Assembly: GCF_037023755.1 (NCBI RefSeq)
Contig: NZ_CP146100.1
Span: forward strand, 372,001 to 436,000
Direction of reading: 5' to 3'
From: Saccharopolyspora sp. SCSIO 74807
Lineage (GTDB): Bacteria; Actinomycetota; Actinomycetes; Mycobacteriales; Pseudonocardiaceae
Length of the DNA: 64,000 bases
How positions within the stretch are numbered: position 1 is the first letter of the stretch; the number at the start of each line of letters is the position of its first letter. Shown here piece by piece: positions 49,509 through 57,258 of this stretch. The position numbers were made by a program, and so were the translations under genes. The notes beneath the pieces are model-generated. The model did no database searches. It saw only the letters and a program-made list of their open reading frames with translations, and was not told where the DNA came from.

Positions 49509-50741
49509 TCACACCTCCGTCGTGGCGGTCGTCGGACCCGCCGCCCTGCGCAACCCGGTCAGTCCGGCGTTGCGCGCCCGTTCCACCACCGGCCCGATCG
49601 CCTCGGTCAGCGCCCGCACGTCGGCCTCGGTGGAGTCGTGCCCCAGCGAGAATCGCAGGGAGCTGCGCGCGGCCCGCGCCTCGGCCCCCATCGCCAGCAG
49701 CACGTGGCTCGGCTCGGCCACTCCGGCCGTGCAGGCGGAGCCGGTGGAGCATTCGATTCCGTTGGCGTCCAGCAGCATCAGCAGGCTGTCGCCTTCGCAG
49801 CCGGGGAAGGTGAAGTGCGCGTTGCCGGGCAGCCGGGACCATTCGCCGTCCTGCCCGCCCGCGCCCGGATCGCCGTTGAGCACGGCGTCCGGCACCGCGG
49901 CGAGCACGCCGCTGATCAGCTCGTCGCGCAGCTTCGCCAGCGCCGGGGCGTGCTCCGGGCGTTCGCGCACCGCCTCCCGCACCGCGCTGGCCAAACCCAG
50001 CACGCTCGGGGTGTCCAGCGTGCCGGAACGCACTTCGCGCTCCTGGCCGCCGCCGTGCAGCACCGGAGTGCATTCGACGTCGCGAGCCAGCAGCAGCACG
50101 CCCGCGCCGTAGGGACCGCCGAGCTTGTGGCCGGTCATGGTGAGCGCAGCGGCGCCGGAGGCGGCGAAGTCGACCGGCACGGTGTCCACCGCCTGCACCG
50201 CGTCGGTGTGCAGCGGCACGCCGTAGCGGTCCGCGACCGCGGCCAGCCGCGAGATCTCGTTGACCGTGCCGACCTCGTTGTTCGCCCACATCACGGTGAT
50301 CATCGCGACGTCGTCCGGGTTCGCGCGCAGCGCCTCGTCCAGCGCTTCCGGGCGCACCCGGCCGACCTGGTCGACCGGCAGCCAGGTGATCTCCGCGGCT
50401 TCGTGCTCGGCCAGCCACTCGACCGCGTCCAGTACCGCGTGGTGCTCCACCGCCGAGGCGAGGATGCGGCGCCGGTTCGGGTCCTTGGCGCGCCTGGCCC
50501 AGTAGATGCCCTTGACCGCGAGGTTGTCGCTTTCGGTGCCTCCGGCGGTGAACAGCACCTCGGAGGGGCGCGCTCCCAGTGCCGCGGCGATGCCCTCGCG
50601 GGACTCCTCCACGGCGCGGCGCGCGCGCCTGCCCGAGGTGTGCAGCGAGGAGGCGTTGCCCAGCTGGGCCAACGCCTCGCTCATCACCGTGACCGCCCCC
50701 GCGCGCATGGGGGTGGTGGCGGCGTGGTCGAGGTAAGTCAT
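49509..50741 (-). CDS. iscS: Cysteine desulfurase (IscS/NifS family)
   Basis: A PLP enzyme of 410 residues that mobilises sulfur from cysteine. It starts [24 protein letters not shown]. The PLP lysine is in [17 protein letters not shown]. The catalytic cysteine loop is [21 protein letters not shown], giving the short group I loop. [14 protein letters not shown]-type [18 protein letters not shown] is also present. It lies five bases upstream of mnmA, so delivery of sulfur to tRNA thiolation is the likely main role, with general Fe-S supply possible. A 26-bp tandem repeat follows its start on the promoter side. Confidence 0.95.
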   Translation of the reverse strand: MTYLDHAATTPMRAGAVTVMSEALAQLGNASSLHTSGRRARRAVEESREGIAAALGARPSEVLFTAGGTESDNLAVKGIYWARRAKDPNRRRILASAVEHHAVLDAVEWLAEHEAAEITWLPVDQVGRVRPEALDEALRANPDDVAMITVMWANNEVGTVNEISRLAAVADRYGVPLHTDAVQAVDTVPVDFAASGAAALTMTGHKLGGPYGAGVLLLARDVECTPVLHGGGQEREVRSGTLDTPSVLGLASAVREAVRERPEHAPALAKLRDELISGVLAAVPDAVLNGDPGAGGQDGEWSRLPGNAHFTFPGCEGDSLLMLLDANGIECSTGSACTAGVAEPSHVLLAMGAEARAARSSLRFSLGHDSTEADVRALTEAIGPVVERARNAGLTGLRRAAGPTTATTEV

Positions 50742-50797
50742 CGCGACACCAGGGTAAACCAGGCGTGCACCGGTCCGGCCGGGCTCGTCGGCTCCGC

Positions 50798-50875
50798 GCG
50801 GCTCAGGCCTCAGCCGCGGCCACGCGGCTCAGGTCCCAGCCGCGGCCACGCGGCTCAAGTCCCAGCCGGGGCCGC
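50798..50875. repeat. 26-bp direct repeat, three copies, across an MFS stop codon
   Basis: Units start at 50798, 50824 and 50850. The first two differ at two positions; the third is more diverged. Each begins GCGGCTCAGG and ends near GCGGCCAC. Every unit contains a TGA on the minus strand; in the third unit it is the stop codon of the MFS gene (50855-50857). A duplication of a gene's 3' end is the simplest reading. Confidence 0.85.
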
Positions 50876-52234
50876 CCGGCGCAGGACCCGCACGGCGCAC
50901 AGCACCGCGACGCAGGCCAGCAGCAGGTCCAGCGGCACCACCCCGGCGGTGGCGGCACCGGGCCGGGACATCGCGGCCACCAGCACTCCGCCCAGCCCCA
51001 CCAGCAGCGCCTGCCCGAGCATGTCCGAGAGCTGCAACGCGGCCGAGTTGAACCCGCGCCGCTGCGGTTCCGACAACGACAGCACCCGGACCGAGGTGCT
51101 GGAGATCGCGATGCCCATGCCCGCACCGCCCAGCGACCACAGCCCGAACACCGCCCACGCGGGCCCCCAGACCGGCGCGATCAGCACCAGTCCGGCGACT
51201 GCGGTAGCCACCAGCAGCAGACCGGCGCCGACCAGGTACTCCCGCCGGATACCGCGCCGGGAGCTCTGGAAGAACGCACCGGCCGACCAGCCCAATGATC
51301 CGACGGTGAGCGGAATCCCGGCCGCGGCAGGCGAATAGCCGTGCACCACCGACAGCGTCAGCGGTACGAACGCCTGCGCGGTGATGAACACCCCCGCGAG
51401 CAGCCCGCGCGCGAGCACCATCACCGGAATCCCGGGCTGCCCGCTGAAGGTGCCGCGCGGCAGCAGCATTCGCAGCGACGGAGCCAGCACGAGCAGCGCC
51501 ACGACGCCGATCACCACGACCGGCACGGAGGTGTTCCCGTCCGTCGCGGTCTGCGCCGCCCAGTTCACCCCGACGACCCCGGCCGCAGCACCCACCGCAG
51601 CCAGCGGCAATCCCGGCGCACCGGCCGGGGATGCGGTCTCACCGGCCCCGAGCCGCCGCACCGTCGGCACCAGCAGCAACGCCCCCACCAGCATCAACGG
51701 CGCGAGCCCGAGGAAGGTCCAGCGCCAGCTGAGGTGCTCGGTGAGCAACCCGGTGATCGCGGGCCCGACCAGCGCGGGCACCACCCAGGCCGCGGACAGC
51801 GCACCGAACGCGGCGGGCCGGTCCCGCTCCGGGTAGACCCTGGCGATCAGCACGTACAGCGCCACGATCTGCCCACCAGCGCCGATGCCCTGCATGGCGC
51901 GCGCCACCAGCAGGCTCGGCATGTCCGGGGCGAATCCCGCGATCAGCAGCCCGAGGCCGAAGGTCGGCATCGCCACCAGCAGCGGCGCCCCTGGGCCGCG
52001 GCGGTCGGCGATGCGCCCGCCGACGACGTTGCCGATCGCGCTCGCCGCCAGGAAGACGGTGAACGGCCACGAGTACCACTGCTCGGCGTGCAGCTCGCGC
52101 ACGATCGTCGGCAGGGCGGTGCCGATGCCCATCGCCTCGAACGCGGCCAACGTGATCACCAGGACCAGGCCGATGGTGAAGTTCCGCCGCCCCGGGCTCC
52201 ACAAGGCGCTTTCTGAGGTTCCGTCAACGCGCAC
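50855..52234 (-). CDS. MFS transporter, EmrB/QacA-like
   Basis: A 459-residue multi-helix transporter. It has FTIGLVLVITLAAFEAMGIGTALPTIVREL at helix 1, motif A GGRIADRRGPGAPLLVA after helix 2, VARAMQGIGAGGQIVALYVLIARVYPERDRPAAFGALS and about 12-14 helices in total. Substrate is probably a small toxic or metabolite compound. The start is unclear: GTG 52232-52234 has an AGG about nine bases upstream, and TTG 52247-52249 is five codons earlier. An inverted repeat at 52250-52267 lies against the start. It is divergent from the SRPBCC gene. Confidence 0.88.
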   Translation of the reverse strand: MRVDGTSESALWSPGRRNFTIGLVLVITLAAFEAMGIGTALPTIVRELHAEQWYSWPFTVFLAASAIGNVVGGRIADRRGPGAPLLVAMPTFGLGLLIAGFAPDMPSLLVARAMQGIGAGGQIVALYVLIARVYPERDRPAAFGALSAAWVVPALVGPAITGLLTEHLSWRWTFLGLAPLMLVGALLLVPTVRRLGAGETASPAGAPGLPLAAVGAAAGVVGVNWAAQTATDGNTSVPVVVIGVVALLVLAPSLRMLLPRGTFSGQPGIPVMVLARGLLAGVFITAQAFVPLTLSVVHGYSPAAAGIPLTVGSLGWSAGAFFQSSRRGIRREYLVGAGLLLVATAVAGLVLIAPVWGPAWAVFGLWSLGGAGMGIAISSTSVRVLSLSEPQRRGFNSAALQLSDMLGQALLVGLGGVLVAAMSRPGAATAGVVPLDLLLACVAVLCAVRVLRRAAPAGT

Positions 52235-52249
52235 CCGGCGAGCCTGCAA

Positions 52250-52267
52250 CTTGCACGGGGGTACAAG
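52250..52267. promoter_or_regulatory. Inverted repeat in a divergent promoter region
   Basis: CTTGCAC and GTACAAG, with one mismatch, are separated by 4 bases immediately upstream of the MFS gene and 80 bases before the SRPBCC gene. The shape is that of a MerR- or TetR-type site, but no regulator gene is adjacent. Confidence 0.35.
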
Positions 52268-52347
52268 TCCAGCGAAGTCGCCCGCACGGGCGCAACGCCT
52301 GGTTCAATCGCGCCCGGGATGCGCACTTTCGGCGAAGGAGAGCACCG

Positions 52348-52974
52348 ATGCCCGAGGTCGAGCAGCAGATCAATGCCGTCACCCGCACGGTGGGCACTCG
52401 CGAACTCGAAGCAGGCACGGCGAACGTCGTGACGATCGCGCAGAGCTGCCCGGCGCCCGTGGCGGACGTCTGGGACGCCTGCACCAACGCCGAGCGGATT
52501 CCCCGGTGGTTCGCGCCGATCAGCGGGGATCTGCGGGAAGGCGGCCGCTACCAGCTGGAGGGCAACGCGGGCGGCACGGTGCAGCGCTGCGACCCGCCGA
52601 ACGGCTTCGACGCGACCTGGGAGTTCGGCGGCGCGACGAGCTGGATCGAGGTGCGGCTGACCGCCGAGGACGCGAGCAGCACGCGGATGGAGCTGCGCCA
52701 CATCGAACTCGACAACGACAACTGGGCCGAGTACGGGCCGGGAGCCGTGGGCGTCGGCTGGGACATGGGGCTGCTCGGGCTCGCGGTGCACTTCACCGGC
52801 GACGCGGCGTACGGGGCGGAATGGATCGGGTCCGCGGAGGGCAGCCGGTTCGCGTGGCTCAGCAGCAAGGCGTGGTGCGCGGCGAACATCGCCGCCGGAA
52901 CGCCGGAGGCGCAGGCCACGGCGTGCGCGGATCGCACGACGGCGGCCTACACCGCACCGCCGGAAGGGTCCTGA
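52348..52974 (+). CDS. SRPBCC/AHSA1-domain protein
   Basis: A 208-residue protein of the START-like SRPBCC superfamily, AHSA1 type. The core is VTIAQSCPAPVADVWDACTNAERIPRWFAPISGDLREGGRYQLEGNAGGTV, followed by NGFDATWEFGGATSWIEVRLTAEDASSTRMELRHIE. The hydrophobic cavity of this fold binds lipids or aromatic compounds; no catalytic residues can be assigned. ATG 52348 follows AAGGAGAG. It diverges from the MFS transporter, which suggests a shared regulator and possibly a shared ligand. Confidence 0.9.
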   Translation: MPEVEQQINAVTRTVGTRELEAGTANVVTIAQSCPAPVADVWDACTNAERIPRWFAPISGDLREGGRYQLEGNAGGTVQRCDPPNGFDATWEFGGATSWIEVRLTAEDASSTRMELRHIELDNDNWAEYGPGAVGVGWDMGLLGLAVHFTGDAAYGAEWIGSAEGSRFAWLSSKAWCAANIAAGTPEAQATACADRTTAAYTAPPEGS

Positions 52975-52996
52975 GCCCGCGGGTGACCGCCCGGGC

Positions 52997-53842
52997 TCAC
53001 GCCGCCGCGGGCTGCGGCAGGTGCGGGAGGTGCGGCTCGGCGGGTGCGGTGACCTCTGCCACGGCGCGTTCGGTGCGGCGAGCCAGTTCCCGGCGATCGC
53101 CAACCGCGGCCGCGTCCATCTCGGGCAGCAGCGACAGCTCCACCACCAGATCCCGGACCCGGGCCACCGCGAGCACGGATTCCAGCAGCGTCGCCTCGCC
53201 GACGAACGCCGCAGCGGTCGTCGGCCGCCCACCGGCGCTGAACCGCAGCGCCACCGGCTGCACCGGCACCCGAGCGTCCACCGCCGCCTGGAACACCGCG
53301 GGCCGGTACCTGCCGGACGCGAGACCGCACCACGTGGTGCCTTCCGGGAAGGCTCCGACCACGGCGCCGCCGCGCAGTGAGTCGGCGATCGTGCGCACCG
53401 CCCCGGGCAGCGCGGACAACCGCTCCCGGTCGATGTAGAGGGTGCCGACGCGCCCGGCCAGCGGCCCGATCACCGGCCAGGACCGCACCTCGGTCTTGGC
53501 CAGCAGCCGCATCGGGCGCACCGCCATCAGCGCGACCACGTCGAGCCACGAGACGTGGTTGGTGACCACCAACGCCCCGGAATCGAGCCGGTGCTCACCG
53601 CGCACCGCGAACCGGATGCCCAGCACCCGCAGCAGCGCCCGGAACCACGACCGCACCAGCGCAGTGCGCGCGGACCGCCACAGCAGCGCGAACACCACCG
53701 CGACCCCGATGCCCGCGAGCATCAGCCCGGCGGCCCCGGCCAGCCGCAGCGCCACGCGGTGCGTTCCCGCGCGGCGCACCGACCCCGGCCTGGGCAGGCA
53801 GCCCGGGCCGCACGGCGAATCCGGCGCCCATCTGTGCGTCAT
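52997..53842 (-). CDS. 1-acyl-sn-glycerol-3-phosphate acyltransferase-like (OlsA/PlsC family)
   Basis: A 281-residue membrane acyltransferase. An N-terminal hydrophobic helix (LAGAAGLMLAGIGVAVVFALLW) precedes the LPLAT domain. The HX4D motif is VVTNHVSWLDVVALMAV and the acceptor motif is GAFPEGTTWCG; the third block is RYRPAVFQAAVDARVPVQPVALRF. ATG 53840-53842 overlaps the upstream gene's stop by four bases. The order GNAT-type N-acyltransferase then PlsC-type acyltransferase is that of olsB-olsA for ornithine or other amino-acid lipids, and matches mycobacterial Rv3027c-Rv3026c. Ordinary phosphatidate synthesis is the alternative. Confidence 0.9.
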   Translation of the reverse strand: MTHRWAPDSPCGPGCLPRPGSVRRAGTHRVALRLAGAAGLMLAGIGVAVVFALLWRSARTALVRSWFRALLRVLGIRFAVRGEHRLDSGALVVTNHVSWLDVVALMAVRPMRLLAKTEVRSWPVIGPLAGRVGTLYIDRERLSALPGAVRTIADSLRGGAVVGAFPEGTTWCGLASGRYRPAVFQAAVDARVPVQPVALRFSAGGRPTTAAAFVGEATLLESVLAVARVRDLVVELSLLPEMDAAAVGDRRELARRTERAVAEVTAPAEPHLPHLPQPAAA

Positions 53843-54618
53843 GCCGCGGCACCGAGGAAGAACCGCAGGTAGCGCGGGTCGATCCGGGTGAAGTCGAGCA
53901 GCACGAAGAAGTCCGCGACCCCGAACTCCGGGTCGTGCGCGGGCCGCCCGCACACCTGCGCGCCGAGCCGCAGGTAGCCCTTCAGCAGCGGGGGCAGCGG
54001 ACCGCGGTGGGTGCGCTCGACGGGTTCCGGGTTCCACGGCAGGTACGGCTGCACCCGCGAGTCCTCCGGCGCGTAGTGCTTCGCCGAAACCGTGTCCCAC
54101 ACCTTCGCCGCGAGCGCGCCGCCGTCGTCCAGCGGCACCGAGGCGCACCCGGCGAGCCAGGTGTGCCCGTGGAGCAGCATGTAGCGGGCGATTCCGGCCC
54201 ACACCAGGCTCACCACGCCGCCGGTTCGGTGGTCGCGGTGCACGCAGGAACGGCCGGTTTCCACCAGGGCGGGGCGCAGTTCCCCGAGCGCGGACAGGTC
54301 GAACTCGGTCTCGGAGTAGAGCCCGCCCGCTTCCCGAGCGCGCTCCGGCGGCAGCATCCGGTAGGTGCCGACGACTTCGCCGGTGCGGTCGTCGCGGACG
54401 ATCAGGTGGTCGCAGTGCTCGTCGAACGGATCGGTCTCCACGCCCGGCGCGTCGCCGTGCACGGTGGCGCCCATCTCTTCGGCGAACACTTCGTAGCGCA
54501 GCCGCTGCGCGGCCCGCACCTCGTCGCTGTCCCGGGCCACGAGCAGCGAATAGGGAGTGGTGGCAGTGGTCGGAGATCCCGCTGGAGCGGTGCTGGCAAG
54601 CAGCGTCGACTCGGACAT
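53839..54618 (-). CDS. GNAT-type N-acyltransferase (OlsB/hemolysin-like)
   Basis: A 259-residue enzyme of the acetyltransferase-5 group that includes OlsB. Visible are SLLVARDSDEVRAAQRLRYEVFAEEMGATV, DEHCDHLIVRDDRTGEVVGTYRML, LVETGRSCVHRDHRTGGVVSLVWAGIARYMLLHGHTWLAGCASVPL and the C-terminal GAQVCGRPAHDPEFGVADFFVLLDF. OlsB-type enzymes transfer a hydroxy-acyl chain from ACP to an amine. ATG 54616-54618 starts the conserved part; the frame is open 19 codons further to a TTG. It is coupled to the acyltransferase at 52997 by a four-base overlap, so the two probably build one acylated lipid. Confidence 0.88.
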   Translation of the reverse strand: MSESTLLASTAPAGSPTTATTPYSLLVARDSDEVRAAQRLRYEVFAEEMGATVHGDAPGVETDPFDEHCDHLIVRDDRTGEVVGTYRMLPPERAREAGGLYSETEFDLSALGELRPALVETGRSCVHRDHRTGGVVSLVWAGIARYMLLHGHTWLAGCASVPLDDGGALAAKVWDTVSAKHYAPEDSRVQPYLPWNPEPVERTHRGPLPPLLKGYLRLGAQVCGRPAHDPEFGVADFFVLLDFTRIDPRYLRFFLGAAA

Positions 54619-54832
54619 GCCCGCAGGTGTATCGCCGCGCGCAGAAAGCGCAGTAGGACCGCTGAGGACACGCAATAGGAATTTTCGGTGAATGCCCGGT
54701 ACTTACCGCACTGGCCTGCCCTGACCGGCCCAACGAACACCGCATCCCGGAAGTTCCCGCGCCCCCGGAGACTTCGCGGTCCGCGGGTGACCTGGGTGCC
54801 GGGCGGGTGCGATGGCGCGCTAGGTTGCGGGA

Positions 54833-55300
54833 ATGCCGCAGCGGGACGAGACCGGGACGCAGGACTGCGTCGAGTTGTTCACCGATGGCGCGTGCAGCGG
54901 CAATCCCGGCCCGGGCGGCTGGGGCGTGGTGCTGCGCTACGGCACGCACGAGCGCGAGCTCCACGGCGGTGAGCCGGGCACCACGAACAACAAGATGGAA
55001 CTCACCGCGGTCATCGAAGGGCTCGCGGCGCTGACCCGCCCGATGCCGGTGGTGCTGGTGCACACCGACAGCACCTACGTGCTCAAGGGCATCACCGAAT
55101 GGCTCGCGGGCTGGAAGCGCAACGGCTGGAAGACCGCGTCCAAGCAGCCGGTGAAGAACGCCGAGCTCTGGCAACGGCTGGAAGCCGAAGCGCAGCGGCA
55201 CGGCACCGTCGAGTGGAACTGGGTCAAGGGCCACGCCGGGCACCCGGAGAACGAGCGCGCCGACAAGCTCGCCTGCCGCGGCCGCGACGAGAATCGCTGA
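54833..55300 (+). CDS. rnhA: Ribonuclease HI
   Basis: RNase HI removes RNA from RNA-DNA hybrids. It has 155 residues, the standard size. The four catalytic acidic residues are D18 ([17 protein letters not shown]), E56 ([13 protein letters not shown]), D79 (VHTDSTYV) and D144 (NERADKLA); the conserved His is H134 in [17 protein letters not shown] 54833 is the start. It is divergent from the OlsB-like gene. The short peptide genes and YcaO gene downstream on the same strand have their own promoter-like sequences and are not obviously linked to it. Confidence 0.97.
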   Translation: MPQRDETGTQDCVELFTDGACSGNPGPGGWGVVLRYGTHERELHGGEPGTTNNKMELTAVIEGLAALTRPMPVVLVHTDSTYVLKGITEWLAGWKRNGWKTASKQPVKNAELWQRLEAEAQRHGTVEWNWVKGHAGHPENERADKLACRGRDENR

Positions 55301-55362
55301 GAACTCGCACCGGCGCGGAATTTCGCGCGCCGCAACGGATTCGGCAGAATCGAACCGAAAAC

Positions 55363-55383
55363 AGCACATTTGCGGAATGTGCT
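55363..55383. promoter_or_regulatory. Inverted repeat upstream of the peptide/YcaO locus
   Basis: AGCACAT and ATGTGCT are perfectly complementary with 7 bases between, in a locally AT-rich stretch 63 bases after rnhA and 115 bases before the first peptide gene. It is a candidate operator for the small-peptide locus. Confidence 0.5.
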
Positions 55384-55415
55384 ACTTCCGTCGTAGCCCA
55401 TCCGAATGCGCCCCG

Positions 55416-55445
55416 TTGACGCGATCTCGCCCACCCGCGCAAACT
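55416..55445 (+). promoter_or_regulatory. Candidate promoter of the peptide genes
   Basis: TTGACG (55416-55421) and CAAACT (55440-55445) are spaced by 18 bases and would start transcription about 45 bases before the first peptide ATG. The -35 match is good, the -10 moderate. Confidence 0.4.
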
Positions 55446-55498
55446 CCGAATGCGCACAATGGGCTCATCGCCCGCGTCGACCCCGCAACGGAGGAAAA

Positions 55499-55636
55499 AT
55501 GGGTGTTCTCATTGCCAAGGATATTGCCGCCGCACGAGCGGAAAAGCTCGAACTGTCGAAGGCCGAGCAGCAGGTGATCACCCAGATCGTCGGCGAGCAG
55601 CAGGGCCGGCAGCAGACCACCGCAGCAAAGCGCTGA
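55499..55636 (+). CDS. Small peptide 1, putative RiPP precursor
   Basis: A 45-residue peptide, MGVLIAKDIAAARAEKLELS followed by KAEQQVITQIVGEQQGRQQ and TTAAKR. ATG 55499 has GGAGG six bases upstream, a textbook ribosome binding site. It is a close paralogue of the next gene (shared KLELSK, EQQVI, a V-x-E-x-Q step and a C-terminal AAKR). The middle is predicted helical, the tail is polar, and there are no cysteines. Such a pair just before a YcaO gene is the layout of ribosomally made, post-translationally modified peptides, where the N-terminal helix acts as leader and the tail is modified. I know of no described family with this sequence. An alternative is a pair of small regulatory or structural proteins. 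Confidence 0.85.
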   Translation: MGVLIAKDIAAARAEKLELSKAEQQVITQIVGEQQGRQQTTAAKR

Positions 55637-55661
55637 GACCGCGGGACCGCAAGGAGGAAAA

Positions 55662-55793
55662 ATGGGCGGCCGCCTCCCGAAGGAGTTGTACTCGGCACGC
55701 ACGGACAAGCTCGAACTGTCGAAGTCCGAGCAGCAGGTGATCGCGCACCTCGTTCGCGAGCACCAGCAGCGGACCGGCGCAGCAAAGCGCTGA
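55662..55793 (+). CDS. Small peptide 2, putative RiPP precursor (paralogue of peptide 1)
   Basis: A 43-residue peptide, MGGRLPKELYSARTDKLELS followed by KSEQQVIAHLVREHQQR and TGAAKR. It begins 25 bases after peptide 1, and its translation start (AAGGAGGAAAA then ATGGG) is nearly identical to that of peptide 1, so the gene arose by tandem duplication. Aligned to peptide 1 about 21 residues are identical; conservation is highest in the helix KLELSK-EQQVI and the last four residues AAKR. No cysteine is present; threonine is the only heterocyclisable residue near the C terminus, as TG here and TT in peptide 1. Confidence 0.85.
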   Translation: MGGRLPKELYSARTDKLELSKSEQQVIAHLVREHQQRTGAAKR

Positions 55794-55799
55794 CGACGT

Positions 55800-55837
55800 G
55801 GGCACCCGGCGCAAGCGGCACACCTCGCCGGGTGCCC
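55800..55837. terminator. Stem-loop between peptide genes and YcaO gene
   Basis: Perfect 12-bp arms GGGCACCCGGCG and CGCCGGGTGCCC enclose a 14-base loop, starting six bases after peptide 2. There is no T-run. Such hairpins often let precursor genes be made in excess over the enzyme by partial termination or mRNA stabilisation. Confidence 0.6.
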
Positions 55838-55961
55838 GGCCGAAATCCACCACGCAGCCGACCGTGCGGTTTCAGCAACGATTCCTGTTCAGCGCGAACG
55901 AATTGTCCGCGAATCGCTTGCACCGCTCCCACGAACACTCGATCAAAAGCGAGGCGTTGCA

Positions 55962-57203
55962 TTGCGCACCATCGACGGAGATCAGCACGCGCAAGCCGGT
56001 GAGCGGTCCTGCGACTGGCGGACGGCGCTGTCGAACGGCGAGCGAGCCGTCCGGCGGTTCGGGTGGACCGCAGAACTCAACCCGCTCGGCGATGACCCCG
56101 CGCTGTGGCGGTGCGTCCTGCACGACCGCAACGGCGAGCCGGTGCCGAGCGGAGCCGGCTCCGGCAAGGGATACCGGCTGCCCGCCCAGGTCGGGGCGAT
56201 CTTCGAGGCGCTGGAGCACCACTTCGGCCGCGAGCAGCACAAGACCCCCGACATCGTCCTGCGCCCAGCGCGCGAAGCCGCCACCGAGCTGACCGGTGAT
56301 GTCGTGGGCGCCCGCCTCGCGGAAGGCCCCGACGAGCCGATCGCCTGCCTGCCGTTCCGGAACCTGCCCGACGACGCGGCGACCCTGCTGCCGGTGTTCC
56401 TGACGTCTCCCGACTACGTCAGCGACGCCTTCGAGCCGGAACGCCGCGAACTCGGCGACACCTACGACTACGCGGGCGTGCTGCGCTATTCGCTCAACAG
56501 CGGCTGCGCGGCGGGTTCCACGCGGGAAGAGGCCACCGTCCACGCGATCAACGAGATCGTGGAGCGCGACGCCTTCTCGCTGATGCTGATCAACACGTTC
56601 CTCGCCGCAAGCCCGGCGCCGCTGACCGTCGTCGACCCCGCGACCCTTCCCGACAACCTCGCCGAACTGCACGGGATCGCGCAGCAACGCAGCGGCGGGA
56701 GCGTGCAGCTCGTCGACATGACGACGAGCCTCGGAATCCCCGCCGTGCTCGCTTACCTCCCGCCGCAGCCCGGTGAACCGGCGCGAGTGCGCGGCGCAGG
56801 CGCGTCGTTGTCCCGCGAGCACGCCATCCGGCGGGCGCTGACCGAACTGCTGCAACTCATGGCGGGCAGCACGCAACGAGGGGACGAGGACGAGGAACGG
56901 GACTGGACCGCCGAATACCCGCCGTTCCACGACTGCTACCTGATGAACCTCGGCCCGAAGCTGCTCGAAGCCGAGGTGATGCGGTACGCACCGACCGCCG
57001 CCCCGGGCTCTCCGGGCGGCCACCTGGAACGGCTCGTTCGCATCCTCACCTCGCACGGCTTCACCCCGCTCGTGCGCGAGCTGCACACCAGCGCGGAGCT
57101 GACCGTGGTCAGCACCGTCGTGCCAGGACTCGAACGCTTCATGGTGATCACCGACGGCCAACTGGTCGTTCCCGGTCCGCGCGGGCTCGCCGCCCGGCCC
57201 TGA
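55962..57203 (+). CDS. YcaO-family cyclodehydratase-like enzyme
   Basis: A 413-residue YcaO protein. YcaO enzymes use ATP to activate peptide amide bonds, giving azolines, thioamides or amidines. Family markers are GSGKGYRLPAQVGAIFEALE (residues 67-86), GCAAGSTREEATVHAINEIVERD (181-203, with the ATP/Mg residues S186, E190, E198, E201, R202), the GAGASLSREHAIRRALTELLQ block (278-298, E295, Q298) and a C-terminal LTVVSTVVPGLERFMV. It ends LVVPGPRGLAARP rather than the PxPxP of classic azoline-forming enzymes. No E1-like or RRE domain is fused, and none is next door. Start is TTG 55962 with GAGG seven bases upstream. The two small peptides upstream are the likely substrates. Confidence 0.88.
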   Translation: MRTIDGDQHAQAGERSCDWRTALSNGERAVRRFGWTAELNPLGDDPALWRCVLHDRNGEPVPSGAGSGKGYRLPAQVGAIFEALEHHFGREQHKTPDIVLRPAREAATELTGDVVGARLAEGPDEPIACLPFRNLPDDAATLLPVFLTSPDYVSDAFEPERRELGDTYDYAGVLRYSLNSGCAAGSTREEATVHAINEIVERDAFSLMLINTFLAASPAPLTVVDPATLPDNLAELHGIAQQRSGGSVQLVDMTTSLGIPAVLAYLPPQPGEPARVRGAGASLSREHAIRRALTELLQLMAGSTQRGDEDEERDWTAEYPPFHDCYLMNLGPKLLEAEVMRYAPTAAPGSPGGHLERLVRILTSHGFTPLVRELHTSAELTVVSTVVPGLERFMVITDGQLVVPGPRGLAARP

Positions 57204-57207
57204 GACG

Positions 57208-57242
57208 AAAAAGCGGGCCGCGCCCGAATGGACGCGGCCCGC
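57208..57242 (-). terminator. Terminator of etfBA, possibly bidirectional with YcaO
   Basis: GCGGGCCGCG and CGCGGCCCGC pair perfectly around a 10-base loop, and on the minus strand a run of five T follows. It lies between the convergent YcaO and etfA genes. Confidence 0.9.
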
Positions 57243-57258
57243 CGAAGCGTTCGAGCGC

